DNA from: Falsiroseomonas ponticola
Lineage (GTDB): Bacteria; Pseudomonadota; Alphaproteobacteria; Acetobacterales; Acetobacteraceae
Assembly: GCF_016805305.1 (NCBI RefSeq)
Contig: NZ_JAERQN010000021.1
Location: forward strand, 1 to 40,358
Reading direction: 5' to 3'
DNA length: 40,358 nt
Part shown: positions 33,344 through 40,358 of the stretch, piece by piece
Layout: the number at the start of each line of letters is the position of its first letter
How positions within the stretch are numbered: position 1 is the stretch's first letter
Program-made: the position numbers and the translations under genes
The notes under the pieces: model-generated
What the model saw: only the letters and a program-made list of their open reading frames with translations
What the model was told of the DNA's origin: nothing
Database searches by the model: none

Positions 33344-34141
33344 ATGCGTCTGCGTCTTCTTCTGACCGCTTCCCTGATCGCCCTGGCCACGGTCCCGGTC
33401 CTGCCCTGGAGCGCCCTGGCGCAGGCCCAGCAGGGGCAGGACTGGTTCGTGCCCGGCCAGGGGCAGCAGCGCCCGCCGCAGGGCCAGCAGCCGGCCCAGG
33501 GGCAGCGCCCGCCGCAGGGCCAGCAGCCCGCCCAGGGCCAGCGCCCGCCGGCCCCGGCCGCGGGGCAGCGCACGCCGGCGCCGGTGATCGCGATCGTCGA
33601 CATCCCGGAGGTCCAGCGCCTTTCCGCCGCCTTCAACCAGGTGCGGGAGGAGATCGAGCGCCGCCGCGCCCGGCTGAACGAGGACCTGCAGCGCGAACAG
33701 GCGCGCTGGCGCGAGGAGCAGCAGGCGCTGGCCGCCGCCCGCGCCACCCTGCCGGCCGACCAGCTGCGCAACCGCGAGCGCGAGCTGCAGGACCGCATCA
33801 CGGATGCGCAGCGCATCTTCCGCGACCGGTCGCGCGCCATCGACCAGGCGGCGCAGCAGGCGATCCAGCAGATCGAGCAGGCGCTGGGCGCCGTGATCCG
33901 CCAGGTGGCGGCATCGCGCGGCGTGAACATCGTGCTGCCGCGGCCGCTGGTGATCTTCAACGAGTCGGGCTTCGACCTGACGGATGAGATCAGCGCCCAG
34001 ATGAACCGCGTGCTGCGCAGCGTCACCATGCTGCCCGAGAGCGCCGCGCCGATCGAGGCGCCGCCCGCGGCCGCCGCCGCGCCCGCGGCCCCCGCCGCAC
34101 CGGCCACCCCGCCGGCCGCCGCGCCCGCCCGCCGGAACTGA
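33344..34141 (+). CDS. skp: OmpH/Skp-type periplasmic chaperone with Gln-rich insert
   Basis: 265 residues: longer than E. coli Skp (161). A signal peptide of about 26 residues ends at ALAQA. Residues 30-75 are a low-complexity QGQ/RPP segment with a 12-residue unit repeated exactly. The OmpH core starts near 80 (PVIAIVDIPEVQRLSAAF), followed by a long charged coiled coil (about 95-170) that would form the chaperone tentacles, then GAVIRQVAASRGVNIVLPRPLVIF closing the body domain. A Pro/Ala tail of about 30 residues ends the protein. It holds unfolded outer-membrane proteins for BamA, whose gene is just upstream; lpxD follows after 4 bases. Confidence 0.88.
   Translation: MRLRLLLTASLIALATVPVLPWSALAQAQQGQDWFVPGQGQQRPPQGQQPAQGQRPPQGQQPAQGQRPPAPAAGQRTPAPVIAIVDIPEVQRLSAAFNQVREEIERRRARLNEDLQREQARWREEQQALAAARATLPADQLRNRERELQDRITDAQRIFRDRSRAIDQAAQQAIQQIEQALGAVIRQVAASRGVNIVLPRPLVIFNESGFDLTDEISAQMNRVLRSVTMLPESAAPIEAPPAAAAAPAAPAAPATPPAAAPARRN
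33470..33541 (+). repeat. 36-bp tandem repeat in skp (2 full copies)
   Basis: Two units (33470-33505, 33506-33541) encode the identical 12-residue RPPQGQQPAQGQ and differ at only two bases by eye; a third unit begins at 33542 with RPP. The repeat lies between the signal peptide and the chaperone core. Confidence 0.85.
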
Positions 34142-34145
34142 CCAG

Positions 34146-35177
34146 GTGGCCGCCGATCCCCGCTTCCACCGGGCGGGGGCCGCGCTGACCCTTGCCGAGG
34201 CCGCCGCGGCGGCGGGGGGCGAGCTGGTCGGCGGCGACCCCGCGCGCCTCGTCTCCGGCGTCGGGCCGCTGCATGAGGCGGGGCCGGAGGCCGTCAGCTT
34301 CCTCGACAACCGGCGCTACCTGCCGCAGCTCGCCTCCACGCGGGCGGGCGCGGTGGTGATCGCGCGCGACTTCGCAGCGCGGGTGCCGGAAGGGGTCGCG
34401 GCCATCATCGTGGCGAACCCCTATCTGGGCTTCGGGCGCGTCGCGCGCCGCCTGTTCCCCATGCCGCCGCCGCGGCCCGGCATCCACCCCACGGCCGTGA
34501 TCGCCCCCGGCGCCACGATCGGCGAGGGGGTGGAGATCGGCCCCTATGCGGTGGTGGAGGAAGGGGCGGAGATCGGTGCGGGCTGCGCGATCGGCCCGCA
34601 TGCCGTCATCGGCGCCGGCGTGGTGCTGGGGGAGGGCTGCCGGATCGGCGCCCATGCCAGCCTCAGCCATTGCGTCGCCGGCCGCCTGGTGGTGCTGCAT
34701 CCCGGCGCGCGGATCGGGCAGGAAGGCTTCGGCTTCGCCGTGACGCCGGAAGGGCGGTTCGAGACGATGCCCCAGCTCGGCCGCGTGCTGCTGGGCGATG
34801 CGGTGGAGGTGGGCGCCAATGCCTGCGTCGATCGCGGCAGCCAGGGGGATACCGTGCTGGGGGCTGGCACGCGCCTCGACAACCTGGTGCAGATCGGCCA
34901 CAACGTGCGGACTGGCCGTGCGTGCGTGCTGGTGTCGCAGGTCGGCATTTCCGGGTCCACGGTGCTCGGCGATGGCGTGCAGATGGGCGGGCAGTCCGGC
35001 ACTTCCGGCCACCTCACCATCGGTGATCGCGCGCAGGTCGCGGCGCAGTCCGGCGTGATGTCCGATGTCGGCGCGGGCGAGGTTGTCGGCGGATCGCCGG
35101 CCTGGCCGCTGCGGGAGACGCTGCGCGCCTTCGCCACGCTGCGCAAGCTCGCGGCCAAGCCGGCCGCCAAGGGCTGA
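34146..35177 (+). CDS. lpxD: UDP-3-O-(3-hydroxyacyl)glucosamine N-acyltransferase
   Basis: A 343-residue left-handed beta-helix acyltransferase adding the second hydroxyacyl chain in lipid A synthesis. The N-terminal uridine-binding domain is about 1-105 (VSFLDNRRYLPQLASTRAGAVV), followed by many hexapeptide repeats (IGEGVEIGPYAVVEEGAEIGAG). IGHNVRTG contains the predicted catalytic His252. The GTG start at 34146 lies 4 bases after the skp stop and gives a normal N-terminus; no ATG is nearby. It works after LpxC (not in the window) and before LpxI (encoded downstream). Confidence 0.97.
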   Translation: MAADPRFHRAGAALTLAEAAAAAGGELVGGDPARLVSGVGPLHEAGPEAVSFLDNRRYLPQLASTRAGAVVIARDFAARVPEGVAAIIVANPYLGFGRVARRLFPMPPPRPGIHPTAVIAPGATIGEGVEIGPYAVVEEGAEIGAGCAIGPHAVIGAGVVLGEGCRIGAHASLSHCVAGRLVVLHPGARIGQEGFGFAVTPEGRFETMPQLGRVLLGDAVEVGANACVDRGSQGDTVLGAGTRLDNLVQIGHNVRTGRACVLVSQVGISGSTVLGDGVQMGGQSGTSGHLTIGDRAQVAAQSGVMSDVGAGEVVGGSPAWPLRETLRAFATLRKLAAKPAAKG

Positions 35178-35230
35178 GTGCCGGGCCGCGGCGCGGCGCG
35201 CCGGGAAGGGACGGGACGGAAGAGACGACG

Positions 35231-35716
35231 ATGGACCAGAGCACAGAACCCCAGCCGGCGACGCAGGCCGCGACCGTGGAGCCCTACGACATCGCCCGCA
35301 TCATGCAGGCGATCCCGCACCGCTTCCCCTTCCTGCTGGTGGACCGCGTGGTGGACATCGTCCCCAACGTCTCCGCCGTCGGCATCAAGAACGTCTCGAT
35401 CAACGAGAACTTCTTCCAGGGCCACTTCCCGCAGCACCCGGTCTTCCCGGGCGTGCTGATCATCGAGAGCATGGCCCAGACCGCGGCGGTGCTGGTGGTG
35501 GAGACGCTCGGGCCTTCCGCCCAGGGCAAGCTGGTCTATTTCATGACGGTGGACAGCGCGAAGTTCCGCAAGCCCGTGGTGCCCGGCGACCAGATGCGGG
35601 TGCACGTGGTGAAGGAAAAGCAGCGCGGCAACATCTGGCGCTTCAACGCCGAGGCCAAGGTGGATGGCAAGGTCGTGGCCGAGGCCACCTATGCCGCCAT
35701 GATCCTCGATAAGTGA
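35231..35716 (+). CDS. fabZ: 3-hydroxyacyl-ACP dehydratase FabZ
   Basis: A 161-residue hot-dog-fold enzyme that dehydrates 3-hydroxyacyl-ACP in fatty acid elongation. IPHRFPFLLVDRV is at 28-40; the active-site helix begins in NFFQGHFPQHPVFPGVLIIESMAQ with His65 and Glu79, spaced 14 as in the family. A non-conserved 17-residue N-terminus precedes the core. Sitting between lpxD and lpxA is the usual arrangement, balancing hydroxyacyl-ACP flow between membrane fatty acids and lipid A. The stop overlaps the lpxA GTG (GTGA). Confidence 0.97.
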   Translation: MDQSTEPQPATQAATVEPYDIARIMQAIPHRFPFLLVDRVVDIVPNVSAVGIKNVSINENFFQGHFPQHPVFPGVLIIESMAQTAAVLVVETLGPSAQGKLVYFMTVDSAKFRKPVVPGDQMRVHVVKEKQRGNIWRFNAEAKVDGKVVAEATYAAMILDK

Positions 35717-36588
35717 ACGGACAAGCCACCGTGGACGCCGTGCTCGCGCCTGCCGGCGTCCATCCGGACGCCTTCATCCATCCCGCCGCCTTCGTGGCGC
35801 CCGGCGCCACCATCGGCGCGGGGTGCCGGATCGGGCCCGGCTGCGTCGTCTCCGCCGATGCGGTGCTGGAAGCGGGGGTGGAGCTGGTCGCGCATGTCGT
35901 CATCGACGGCCGCGCCTTCCTCGGCGCGGGGGCCAAGGTGTTTCCCTTCGCCACCATCGGCCTGCCGCCGCAGGACCTGAAGTACAAGGGCGAGCCGACC
36001 GGCGTTTCCATCGGCGCCCGCACGCAGATTCGCGAACACGCCACCATCCACCGCGGCAGCACGGGCGGAGAGGGCATGACGCGCATCGGCGCCGATTGCC
36101 TGGTGATGTGCGTGGCCCATGTCGGCCATGACTGCCGCATCGGCAACGGCGTGATCCTGGTCAACAACGTGATGCTCGCCGGCCATGTCGAGATCGGCGA
36201 CTTCGCCGTCATCCAGGGCGGCGCGGCCATCCAGCAATTCGTCCGCATCGGCCAGATGGCGATGGTGGCCGGGATGTCCGGGGTGGAGCGCAACGTCCTG
36301 CCCTATGGCCGCGCCAAGGGCTACCGCGCCAAGCTGCACGGGCTGAACACCATCGCCATGCGCCGGCGCCTCGGCCTTTCGAAGGACCAGGTGATGGTGG
36401 TGGCGCGGGCGGTGCACGACCTCTATCGCGGCGGGCGGCCGGAGGACCATGTGGAGGCTATCGCCGCCGCCCATCCCGGCAACCCGCAGGTGGCGGAGAT
36501 CCTGGCCTTCGCCCGCAACCGCGGCCGCCACGGCCTCTGCCCCTTCGGCCGGGCCGCGGAGGATGAGGAGGGCGGAGAGGCCGCGTGA
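35713..36588 (+). CDS. lpxA: Acyl-ACP--UDP-N-acetylglucosamine O-acyltransferase
   Basis: A 291-residue beta-helix enzyme catalysing the first step of lipid A synthesis, transfer of a 3-hydroxyacyl chain to UDP-GlcNAc. Hexapeptide repeats run from about residue 14 (GVHPDAFIHPAAFVAPGATIGAG). AHVGHDCRIGN holds His136 and the predicted catalytic His139. The C-terminal helical domain starts near 215. E. coli LpxA has 262 residues; the extra residues are at both ends. The GTG at 35713 overlaps the fabZ stop, fitting coupled translation; a GTG seven codons later is possible. Confidence 0.97.
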   Translation: MNGQATVDAVLAPAGVHPDAFIHPAAFVAPGATIGAGCRIGPGCVVSADAVLEAGVELVAHVVIDGRAFLGAGAKVFPFATIGLPPQDLKYKGEPTGVSIGARTQIREHATIHRGSTGGEGMTRIGADCLVMCVAHVGHDCRIGNGVILVNNVMLAGHVEIGDFAVIQGGAAIQQFVRIGQMAMVAGMSGVERNVLPYGRAKGYRAKLHGLNTIAMRRRLGLSKDQVMVVARAVHDLYRGGRPEDHVEAIAAAHPGNPQVAEILAFARNRGRHGLCPFGRAAEDEEGGEAA

Positions 36589-37499
36589 GCCTGCCGCCCC
36601 CCCTTCGCACGACGCCCCCGCCTTCGGCGCCCACGCCGCCCCAGCCGCTCGGCATCATCGCCGGGGGCGGCCTGATGCCGCTGCGCGTGGCGGATGCCGC
36701 CCGGCGCGCGGGGCGGCCGGTCTTCGCCGTGCTGCTCTCGGGCTTCGCCGATCCGGCCGATTGGCGGGACTATCCGCATGGCGTCGCCCGGCTCGGGGAG
36801 GCCGGGCCGATGTTCGCCATGCTGCGCCAGGCCGGGGCGCGGGAGCTGGTGCTGGCGGGGCGGGTGAAGCGGCCCTCCATCCTGTCGCTGCGGCTGGATG
36901 CCGAAGCGGCCAGGCTGATGGCGCGGGTCGGGCGGAAGGCGCTGTTCGGCGGCGATGACGCGCTGCTGACGGCCGTCGTCTCCGTGCTGCGCGAACAGGG
37001 GTTCGAGCCGATCGGCGCGCAGGAGGTCTTCCACCAGCTGCTGATCGAGGAAGGCGTGCCGACCCGGGCGCAGCCGGATGAGGATGCGCTGGCCGATATC
37101 CGGCGCGGCATCGCGGTGTGCCGGCAGCTCGGCATCGCCGATACCGGGCAGGGCTGCGTGGTGCAGCAGGGGCTGGTGCTGGCGCTCGAGGCGATCGAGG
37201 GAACGGACGAGATGCTGGCGCGCTCCGCCCTGCTGCGGCGGGACGGGCCCGGCGGCGTGCTGGTGAAGCTGGTGAAGCCCAGCCAGAGCAGGCTGGTGGA
37301 CCTGCCCGTCATCGGCCCCGACACCATCCGCGCCGCCGCCGCGGCCGGGCTGCGCGGCATCGCGGTGGAGGCGCGGCGCGATGGCCACTACGGCACCATC
37401 GTGATCGATCGCGACGCCACCATATCCGAGGCCGACGCCGCCGGGCTGTTCCTGGCCGCGATCAGCATCGACAAGACCCTGCAAGGAACAGACCCATGA
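36585..37499 (+). CDS. lpxI: UDP-2,3-diacylglucosamine pyrophosphatase LpxI
   Basis: A 304-residue LpxI protein, the alphaproteobacterial replacement for LpxH; it hydrolyses UDP-2,3-diacylglucosamine to the lipid X precursor and UMP. The N-terminal domain shows PLGIIAGGGLMPLRVADAARR near 21-41 and VLAGRVKRPSIL near 88-99. The C-terminal domain shows IADTGQGCVVQQGLVLALEAIEGTDEML near 184-211 and KPSQSRLVDLPVIGPDTI. The Pro-rich first 20 residues are unconserved. The GTG start overlaps the lpxA stop (GTGA), and the stop overlaps the next ATG. In many genomes lpxB follows here; it does not. Confidence 0.95.
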   Translation: MSLPPPLRTTPPPSAPTPPQPLGIIAGGGLMPLRVADAARRAGRPVFAVLLSGFADPADWRDYPHGVARLGEAGPMFAMLRQAGARELVLAGRVKRPSILSLRLDAEAARLMARVGRKALFGGDDALLTAVVSVLREQGFEPIGAQEVFHQLLIEEGVPTRAQPDEDALADIRRGIAVCRQLGIADTGQGCVVQQGLVLALEAIEGTDEMLARSALLRRDGPGGVLVKLVKPSQSRLVDLPVIGPDTIRAAAAAGLRGIAVEARRDGHYGTIVIDRDATISEADAAGLFLAAISIDKTLQGTDP

Positions 37500-37885
37500 G
37501 CAGCCTGCTGCACACCATGATCCGCGTCGGCAACCTGGAGCGGAGCGTCGATTTCTACACCCGGCTGCTCGGCATGAAGGAACTGCGCCGCCGCGACGTG
37601 CCGGAAGGCAAGTACACGCTGGTCTTCGTCGGCTATGCCGAGGAGGCGACCGGCGCCGCGGTGGTGGAGCTGACCTACAACTACGGGACGGAGAAGTACG
37701 ACCTCGGCACCGGCTTCGGCCACCTGGCCGTCGGCGTGCCCGACGTCTATGGCATGTGCGAGGCGCTGCGCGCGGCGGGCGCCAAGATCACGCGGGAGCC
37801 GGGGCCGGTGAAGTTCGGCACCACCGTCATCGCCTTCGTCGAGGACCCGGACGGCTACAAGATCGAGCTGATCGAGCGGAAGTAA
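37496..37885 (+). CDS. gloA: Lactoylglutathione lyase (glyoxalase I)
   Basis: A 129-residue cupin-like VOC-fold enzyme that turns the methylglyoxal-glutathione hemithioacetal into S-lactoylglutathione. The metal ligands are His6, Glu58, His76 and Glu124, matching the spacing of E. coli GlxI (5, 56, 74, 122), a short, nickel-type enzyme. DPDGYKIELIE near 117-127 is the family C-terminal signature. It overlaps lpxI (ATGA) and has AAGGAA upstream of its ATG, so it is probably co-expressed with the lipid A genes even though its function is detoxification. Confidence 0.96.
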   Translation: MSSLLHTMIRVGNLERSVDFYTRLLGMKELRRRDVPEGKYTLVFVGYAEEATGAAVVELTYNYGTEKYDLGTGFGHLAVGVPDVYGMCEALRAAGAKITREPGPVKFGTTVIAFVEDPDGYKIELIERK

Positions 37886-37897
37886 GCGGCGCGCCGC

Positions 37898-39295
37898 ATG
37901 CCGCTCCTCACCCCGATCGAGGACGCGCTGGCCGGCATGACCGACCTGGCGCGGGCGATGGCGGGGCGGGAGCGTGTGCGGCTGGCCGTCACGGGCCTGT
38001 CCCGCGCCGGCAAGACCGTGTTCCTGACCTCGCTGGTGGCGAACCTGCTGGCGGCGGGGCAGGGCGCGCGCACGCTGCCGGCGCTGGAAGCCGCGGCTGG
38101 CGGCCGGCTGCGGGGCGTGCGCCTGGTGCCCGCGGGGGTGGAGGCGACGCCGCGCTTCGACGCGCCGGCGCATCTGGCGGCGCTGGCGGCCGACCCGCCG
38201 CGCTGGCCGGGGCGGACGGAGGACCTCTCCACCCTGGAGCTGGAGCTGACCGTCTCCCCCGCCTCCTGGCTCGGCCAGGCGCGGGGGATGGTGATGGGGG
38301 ACCGGCGGGTCACGCTGGAACTGCTGGACTATCCCGGCGAATGGCTGCTCGACCTGCCGATGCTCGACCAGGATTTTCCCGAGTGGTCGCGGGAGACGCT
38401 GGCTCGGCTGCGGGTCGGGCGGCGGGCGGTGGCGGCCGCCGAGTTCCTGGCCTTCGTCGATGCGCTGCCGCCGCGCGCCACGGCGGAGGAGGCGCTGGCG
38501 CGGGAAGGCTTCCGGCTGTACCGCGCCGCGCTGCTGCGGCTGCGGGACGAGATGGGCTTCCGTTTCCTGCAGCCCGGCCGGGCGATGAACCCCGGCCCGC
38601 GGGGGGAGGCGCCGCTGCTGTGGTTCTTCCCGCTGCCGGAGGGGCACGGGGGCGGGCTCGCGGACCTGCTGCGCCGCCGGCACGCCGCCTACCTGGAGGA
38701 CCAGCGCGCCGCCTTCTTCGACCCCTTCTTCCGCCGCTTCCACCGCCAGGTGGTGCTGGTGGATGCGCTGAGCGCGCTGCATGCCGGGGAGGAAGCCTTC
38801 GACGACACGGCGGCGGCGCTGTCCGCCATCGCGGGGGCGCTGCGCCAGGGGGGCGGGTGGCTCGACCTGCTGACGGGGCAGGGGGTGCGCCGCGTGGGCT
38901 TCGCGGCGACCAAGGCGGATCACGTTCCCGCGCGGGCGCGGGAGGCGCTGGCCTCCCTGATGGCGGACCTGGTCGGGCGGCAGGCGCCGGCGGTGGCGGG
39001 GGCGGAGACGCCGGTGCGCGCCATCGCCGCCATCCGCTGCACGGAGGATACCTCCGCCCTGCTGGAGGGCCGGCCAGTGGCCGCCGTGCGGGGCGTGCTG
39101 ATGAAGGATGGGCGGCTGACGCCGGTCTATCCCGGGGAGGTGCCGCTGCGGCGCCCCGATTCCGATTTCTGGGACGTCCCCTATTTCGAGATGCCGGCCT
39201 TCCAGCCGCCCCGCCTGCTGGGTGACGGGGCGGCGGGCATTCCCCATCTGGGTCTCGACGCGCTGCTGGCGGCGCTGATCGGAGACCTGTTGTGA
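37898..39295 (+). CDS. YcjX-family P-loop protein
   Basis: A 465-residue member of the YcjX/DUF463 family of GTPase-like proteins. The Walker A motif is GLSRAGKT at 33-40, with LELLDYPGEWLLD near 145-157 at the Walker B/switch region and FAATKADHVP near 340-349 in place of the NKxD motif. In other proteobacteria ycjX and ycjF are co-transcribed and stress-induced; their function is not firmly known. It lies 12 bases after gloA and overlaps the next gene (GTGA), the typical ycjX-ycjF pairing. Confidence 0.88.
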   Translation: MPLLTPIEDALAGMTDLARAMAGRERVRLAVTGLSRAGKTVFLTSLVANLLAAGQGARTLPALEAAAGGRLRGVRLVPAGVEATPRFDAPAHLAALAADPPRWPGRTEDLSTLELELTVSPASWLGQARGMVMGDRRVTLELLDYPGEWLLDLPMLDQDFPEWSRETLARLRVGRRAVAAAEFLAFVDALPPRATAEEALAREGFRLYRAALLRLRDEMGFRFLQPGRAMNPGPRGEAPLLWFFPLPEGHGGGLADLLRRRHAAYLEDQRAAFFDPFFRRFHRQVVLVDALSALHAGEEAFDDTAAALSAIAGALRQGGGWLDLLTGQGVRRVGFAATKADHVPARAREALASLMADLVGRQAPAVAGAETPVRAIAAIRCTEDTSALLEGRPVAAVRGVLMKDGRLTPVYPGEVPLRRPDSDFWDVPYFEMPAFQPPRLLGDGAAGIPHLGLDALLAALIGDLL

Positions 39296-40170
39296 GCGAG
39301 AAGATGCCGCGCGGCCCGCGGGTGCTGACGGAGGAGGCGGCGCCGGCGGCGCCGCGGCTCGACCTCGGCTGGGACCAGGCGGTGGTGCCGGTGGCGCCGC
39401 CGCCGATCGCCCGGCGCTGGTCGGCGCCGGCGCTGGCGGCGACGGGCGTGCTGCTGCTGCTGCTGGGCCTGTCGGCGATCGATGTCGCGGGCTTCGTCGC
39501 GGACCAGTTCGCGCGCGGGGCGCCGCTGGGCTGGCTGACGCTGGGCGTGGCGGCGCTGGGCTACGGGCTGATCGGCTGGGCCGGGCTGCGGGAGCTGCGC
39601 GGCCTGGCGGCGCTGGAGAGCGTGGAGCGGGGCCGCGAGGCGGTGGCGCGGGGCGATCATGCGGCCGCGCGGCGGGCGGTGCTGGACTGGGCGGCGCGGG
39701 TGCCGGCGGCGGCGCCGACCCTGCCGGCGCTGCGCCAGGCCAGCGACCTGCCGACGCTGCTGGCGCTGCTGGAAGCCGGGCCGCTCGCCGCGCTGGACCG
39801 GCAGGCGGTGGCGGCGGGGCGGGCGGCGGCGTTGCAATCGCTTGCCGCCACGGCGGTGGTGCCGTCCCCCGCGCTGGACGGGCTGTTCATCGCCTGGCGC
39901 GGCGTGCGCCTGGTGCGGGAGGTGGCGGCCATCCACGGGCTGCGGCCGGGCTTCGCGGGCACGCTGAAGCTGCTGCGGCGGACGCTGTTCGAGGCCGGCG
40001 CGGTGGCGGCGGCGGATATCGCCATCAATGCGGCGGTGACGGCGGTGACGACGAACCCGCTGGTGGCCAGCGTGGTGGGCGATGCGGCGACGGGCGCGGT
40101 CGCGGCGCGGCGGATGCTGCTGCTGGCGCGGGCGGCATCCCGCGCCTGCCGGATCGTCACGCCGCGCTGA
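39292..40170 (+). CDS. YcjF-like (DUF697/TIGR01620-type) membrane protein
   Basis: A 292-residue protein from a GTG overlapping the ycjX stop. A cytosolic N-terminus of about 45 residues is followed by two membrane segments, about 46-66 (ALAATGVLLLLLGLSAIDVAG) and 77-97 (LGWLTLGVAALGYGLIGWAGL). A helical middle domain follows, and an Ala/Val-rich C-terminal segment (ADIAINAAVTAVTTNPLV near 243-260) that resembles the DUF697 membrane-associating region. It is encoded together with the YcjX-like protein, as in other proteobacteria, suggesting the two work at the inner membrane. No enzymatic motif is seen. Confidence 0.8.
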   Translation: MSEKMPRGPRVLTEEAAPAAPRLDLGWDQAVVPVAPPPIARRWSAPALAATGVLLLLLGLSAIDVAGFVADQFARGAPLGWLTLGVAALGYGLIGWAGLRELRGLAALESVERGREAVARGDHAAARRAVLDWAARVPAAAPTLPALRQASDLPTLLALLEAGPLAALDRQAVAAGRAAALQSLAATAVVPSPALDGLFIAWRGVRLVREVAAIHGLRPGFAGTLKLLRRTLFEAGAVAAADIAINAAVTAVTTNPLVASVVGDAATGAVAARRMLLLARAASRACRIVTPR

Positions 40171-40331
40171 GGCGGCGCGGCCGGGCGCTCTTTAAGACAT
40201 TTAGGGCTTTAAGCCGATTATGCCGTTTTAGGGCTTTTAGAGCGTGATCGTCATAGACGGAATCGGATTGGGGATTCCGGCTTGGGCTGATTTCTGATTC
40301 AAGCTGCTGGCTGGGCGGAGGCCAGCAGCCC
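40171..40331 (+). mobile_element. AT-rich tail with direct repeat and presumed IS630-like left end
   Basis: Composition falls abruptly to about half AT at 40188-40240. An 11-base direct repeat TTTAGGGCTTT occurs at 40200-40210 and 40227-40237. GGCTT-T-AAGCC forms a small hairpin at 40205-40215, possibly ending the long operon. From about 40238 (TTTTAGAGCGTGATCG) the sequence looks like the left end of an insertion element whose transposase starts at 40332. The exact terminus cannot be fixed because the other end is outside. Confidence 0.4.
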
Positions 40332-40358
40332 ATGACGAGAGCGTTGTCGACTGATCTG
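40332..40358 (+). CDS. IS630-type transposase, first nine codons (partial)
   Basis: ATG at 40332 opens a frame reading MTRALSTDL to the window edge. MTRALS-x-DLR is how I remember the start of many IS630-family transposases in Acetobacteraceae and relatives, before their helix-turn-helix. Only nine codons are visible, so the call is tentative; the AT shift upstream supports an element boundary. Confidence 0.45.

Overview
The window is very GC-rich (roughly 70% or more by eye) and nearly all coding, with pervasive GTGA/ATGA gene overlaps and some GTG and TTG starts. The housekeeping block has proteobacterial order (rpsB-tsf-pyrH-frr-uppS-cdsA-dxr-rseP-bamA-skp-lpxD-fabZ-lpxA). The use of lpxI, a fused cysNC and the extreme GC point to an alphaproteobacterium, most likely an Acetobacteraceae member of the Roseomonas type. 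The genus is inference from gene content only.

Layout. (1) 1-306: the last 24 codons of an IS110-like transposase run in from the left edge, followed by a gene-free stretch holding three stem-loops. (2) 307-2415, minus strand: a glycosyltransferase-like protein, a class I SAM methyltransferase and a zinc-dependent nucleoside deaminase. (3) 2499-5945: dnaE, the replicative polymerase alpha subunit, then a small convergent membrane protein gene. (4) 6528-8428: two overlapping genes of unknown function that look surface-polysaccharide related; the first seems to start at CTG. Two short tandem-repeat arrays sit between this pair and the next, convergent operon and duplicate both stop codons. (5) 8538-13193, minus strand: cysQ, a protein of unknown function and two GT-B glycosyltransferases. 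(6) 13355-17019, plus strand: cysNC and two adjacent paralogous sulfotransferases. (7) 17035-23122, minus strand: a two-domain glycosyltransferase, another glycosyltransferase, and a large protein with a long Pro/Ala-rich linker. (8) 23403-40170, plus strand: translation, isoprenoid, phospholipid, outer-membrane assembly and lipid A genes, ending with lpxI, a glyoxalase gene, and a ycjX/ycjF-like pair. (9) 40171-40358: an unusually AT-rich stretch and the first nine codons of an IS630-like transposase cut by the right edge.

The most interesting part is 8.5-23.1 kb. cysNC would complete PAPS synthesis, the two sulfotransferases would use PAPS, and cysQ would destroy the product PAP. All three steps lie between glycosyltransferase operons, with cysQ as first gene of one of them. 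I read this as a locus for making a sulfated surface or secreted glycan, lodged between dnaE and rpsB. cysD, the obligate partner of CysN, is not in the window. The chemistry follows from known families; the link to one sulfated polymer is inference.

I found no tRNA, rRNA, CRISPR array or recognisable riboswitch. No database search was run; family names come from motifs visible in the translations.
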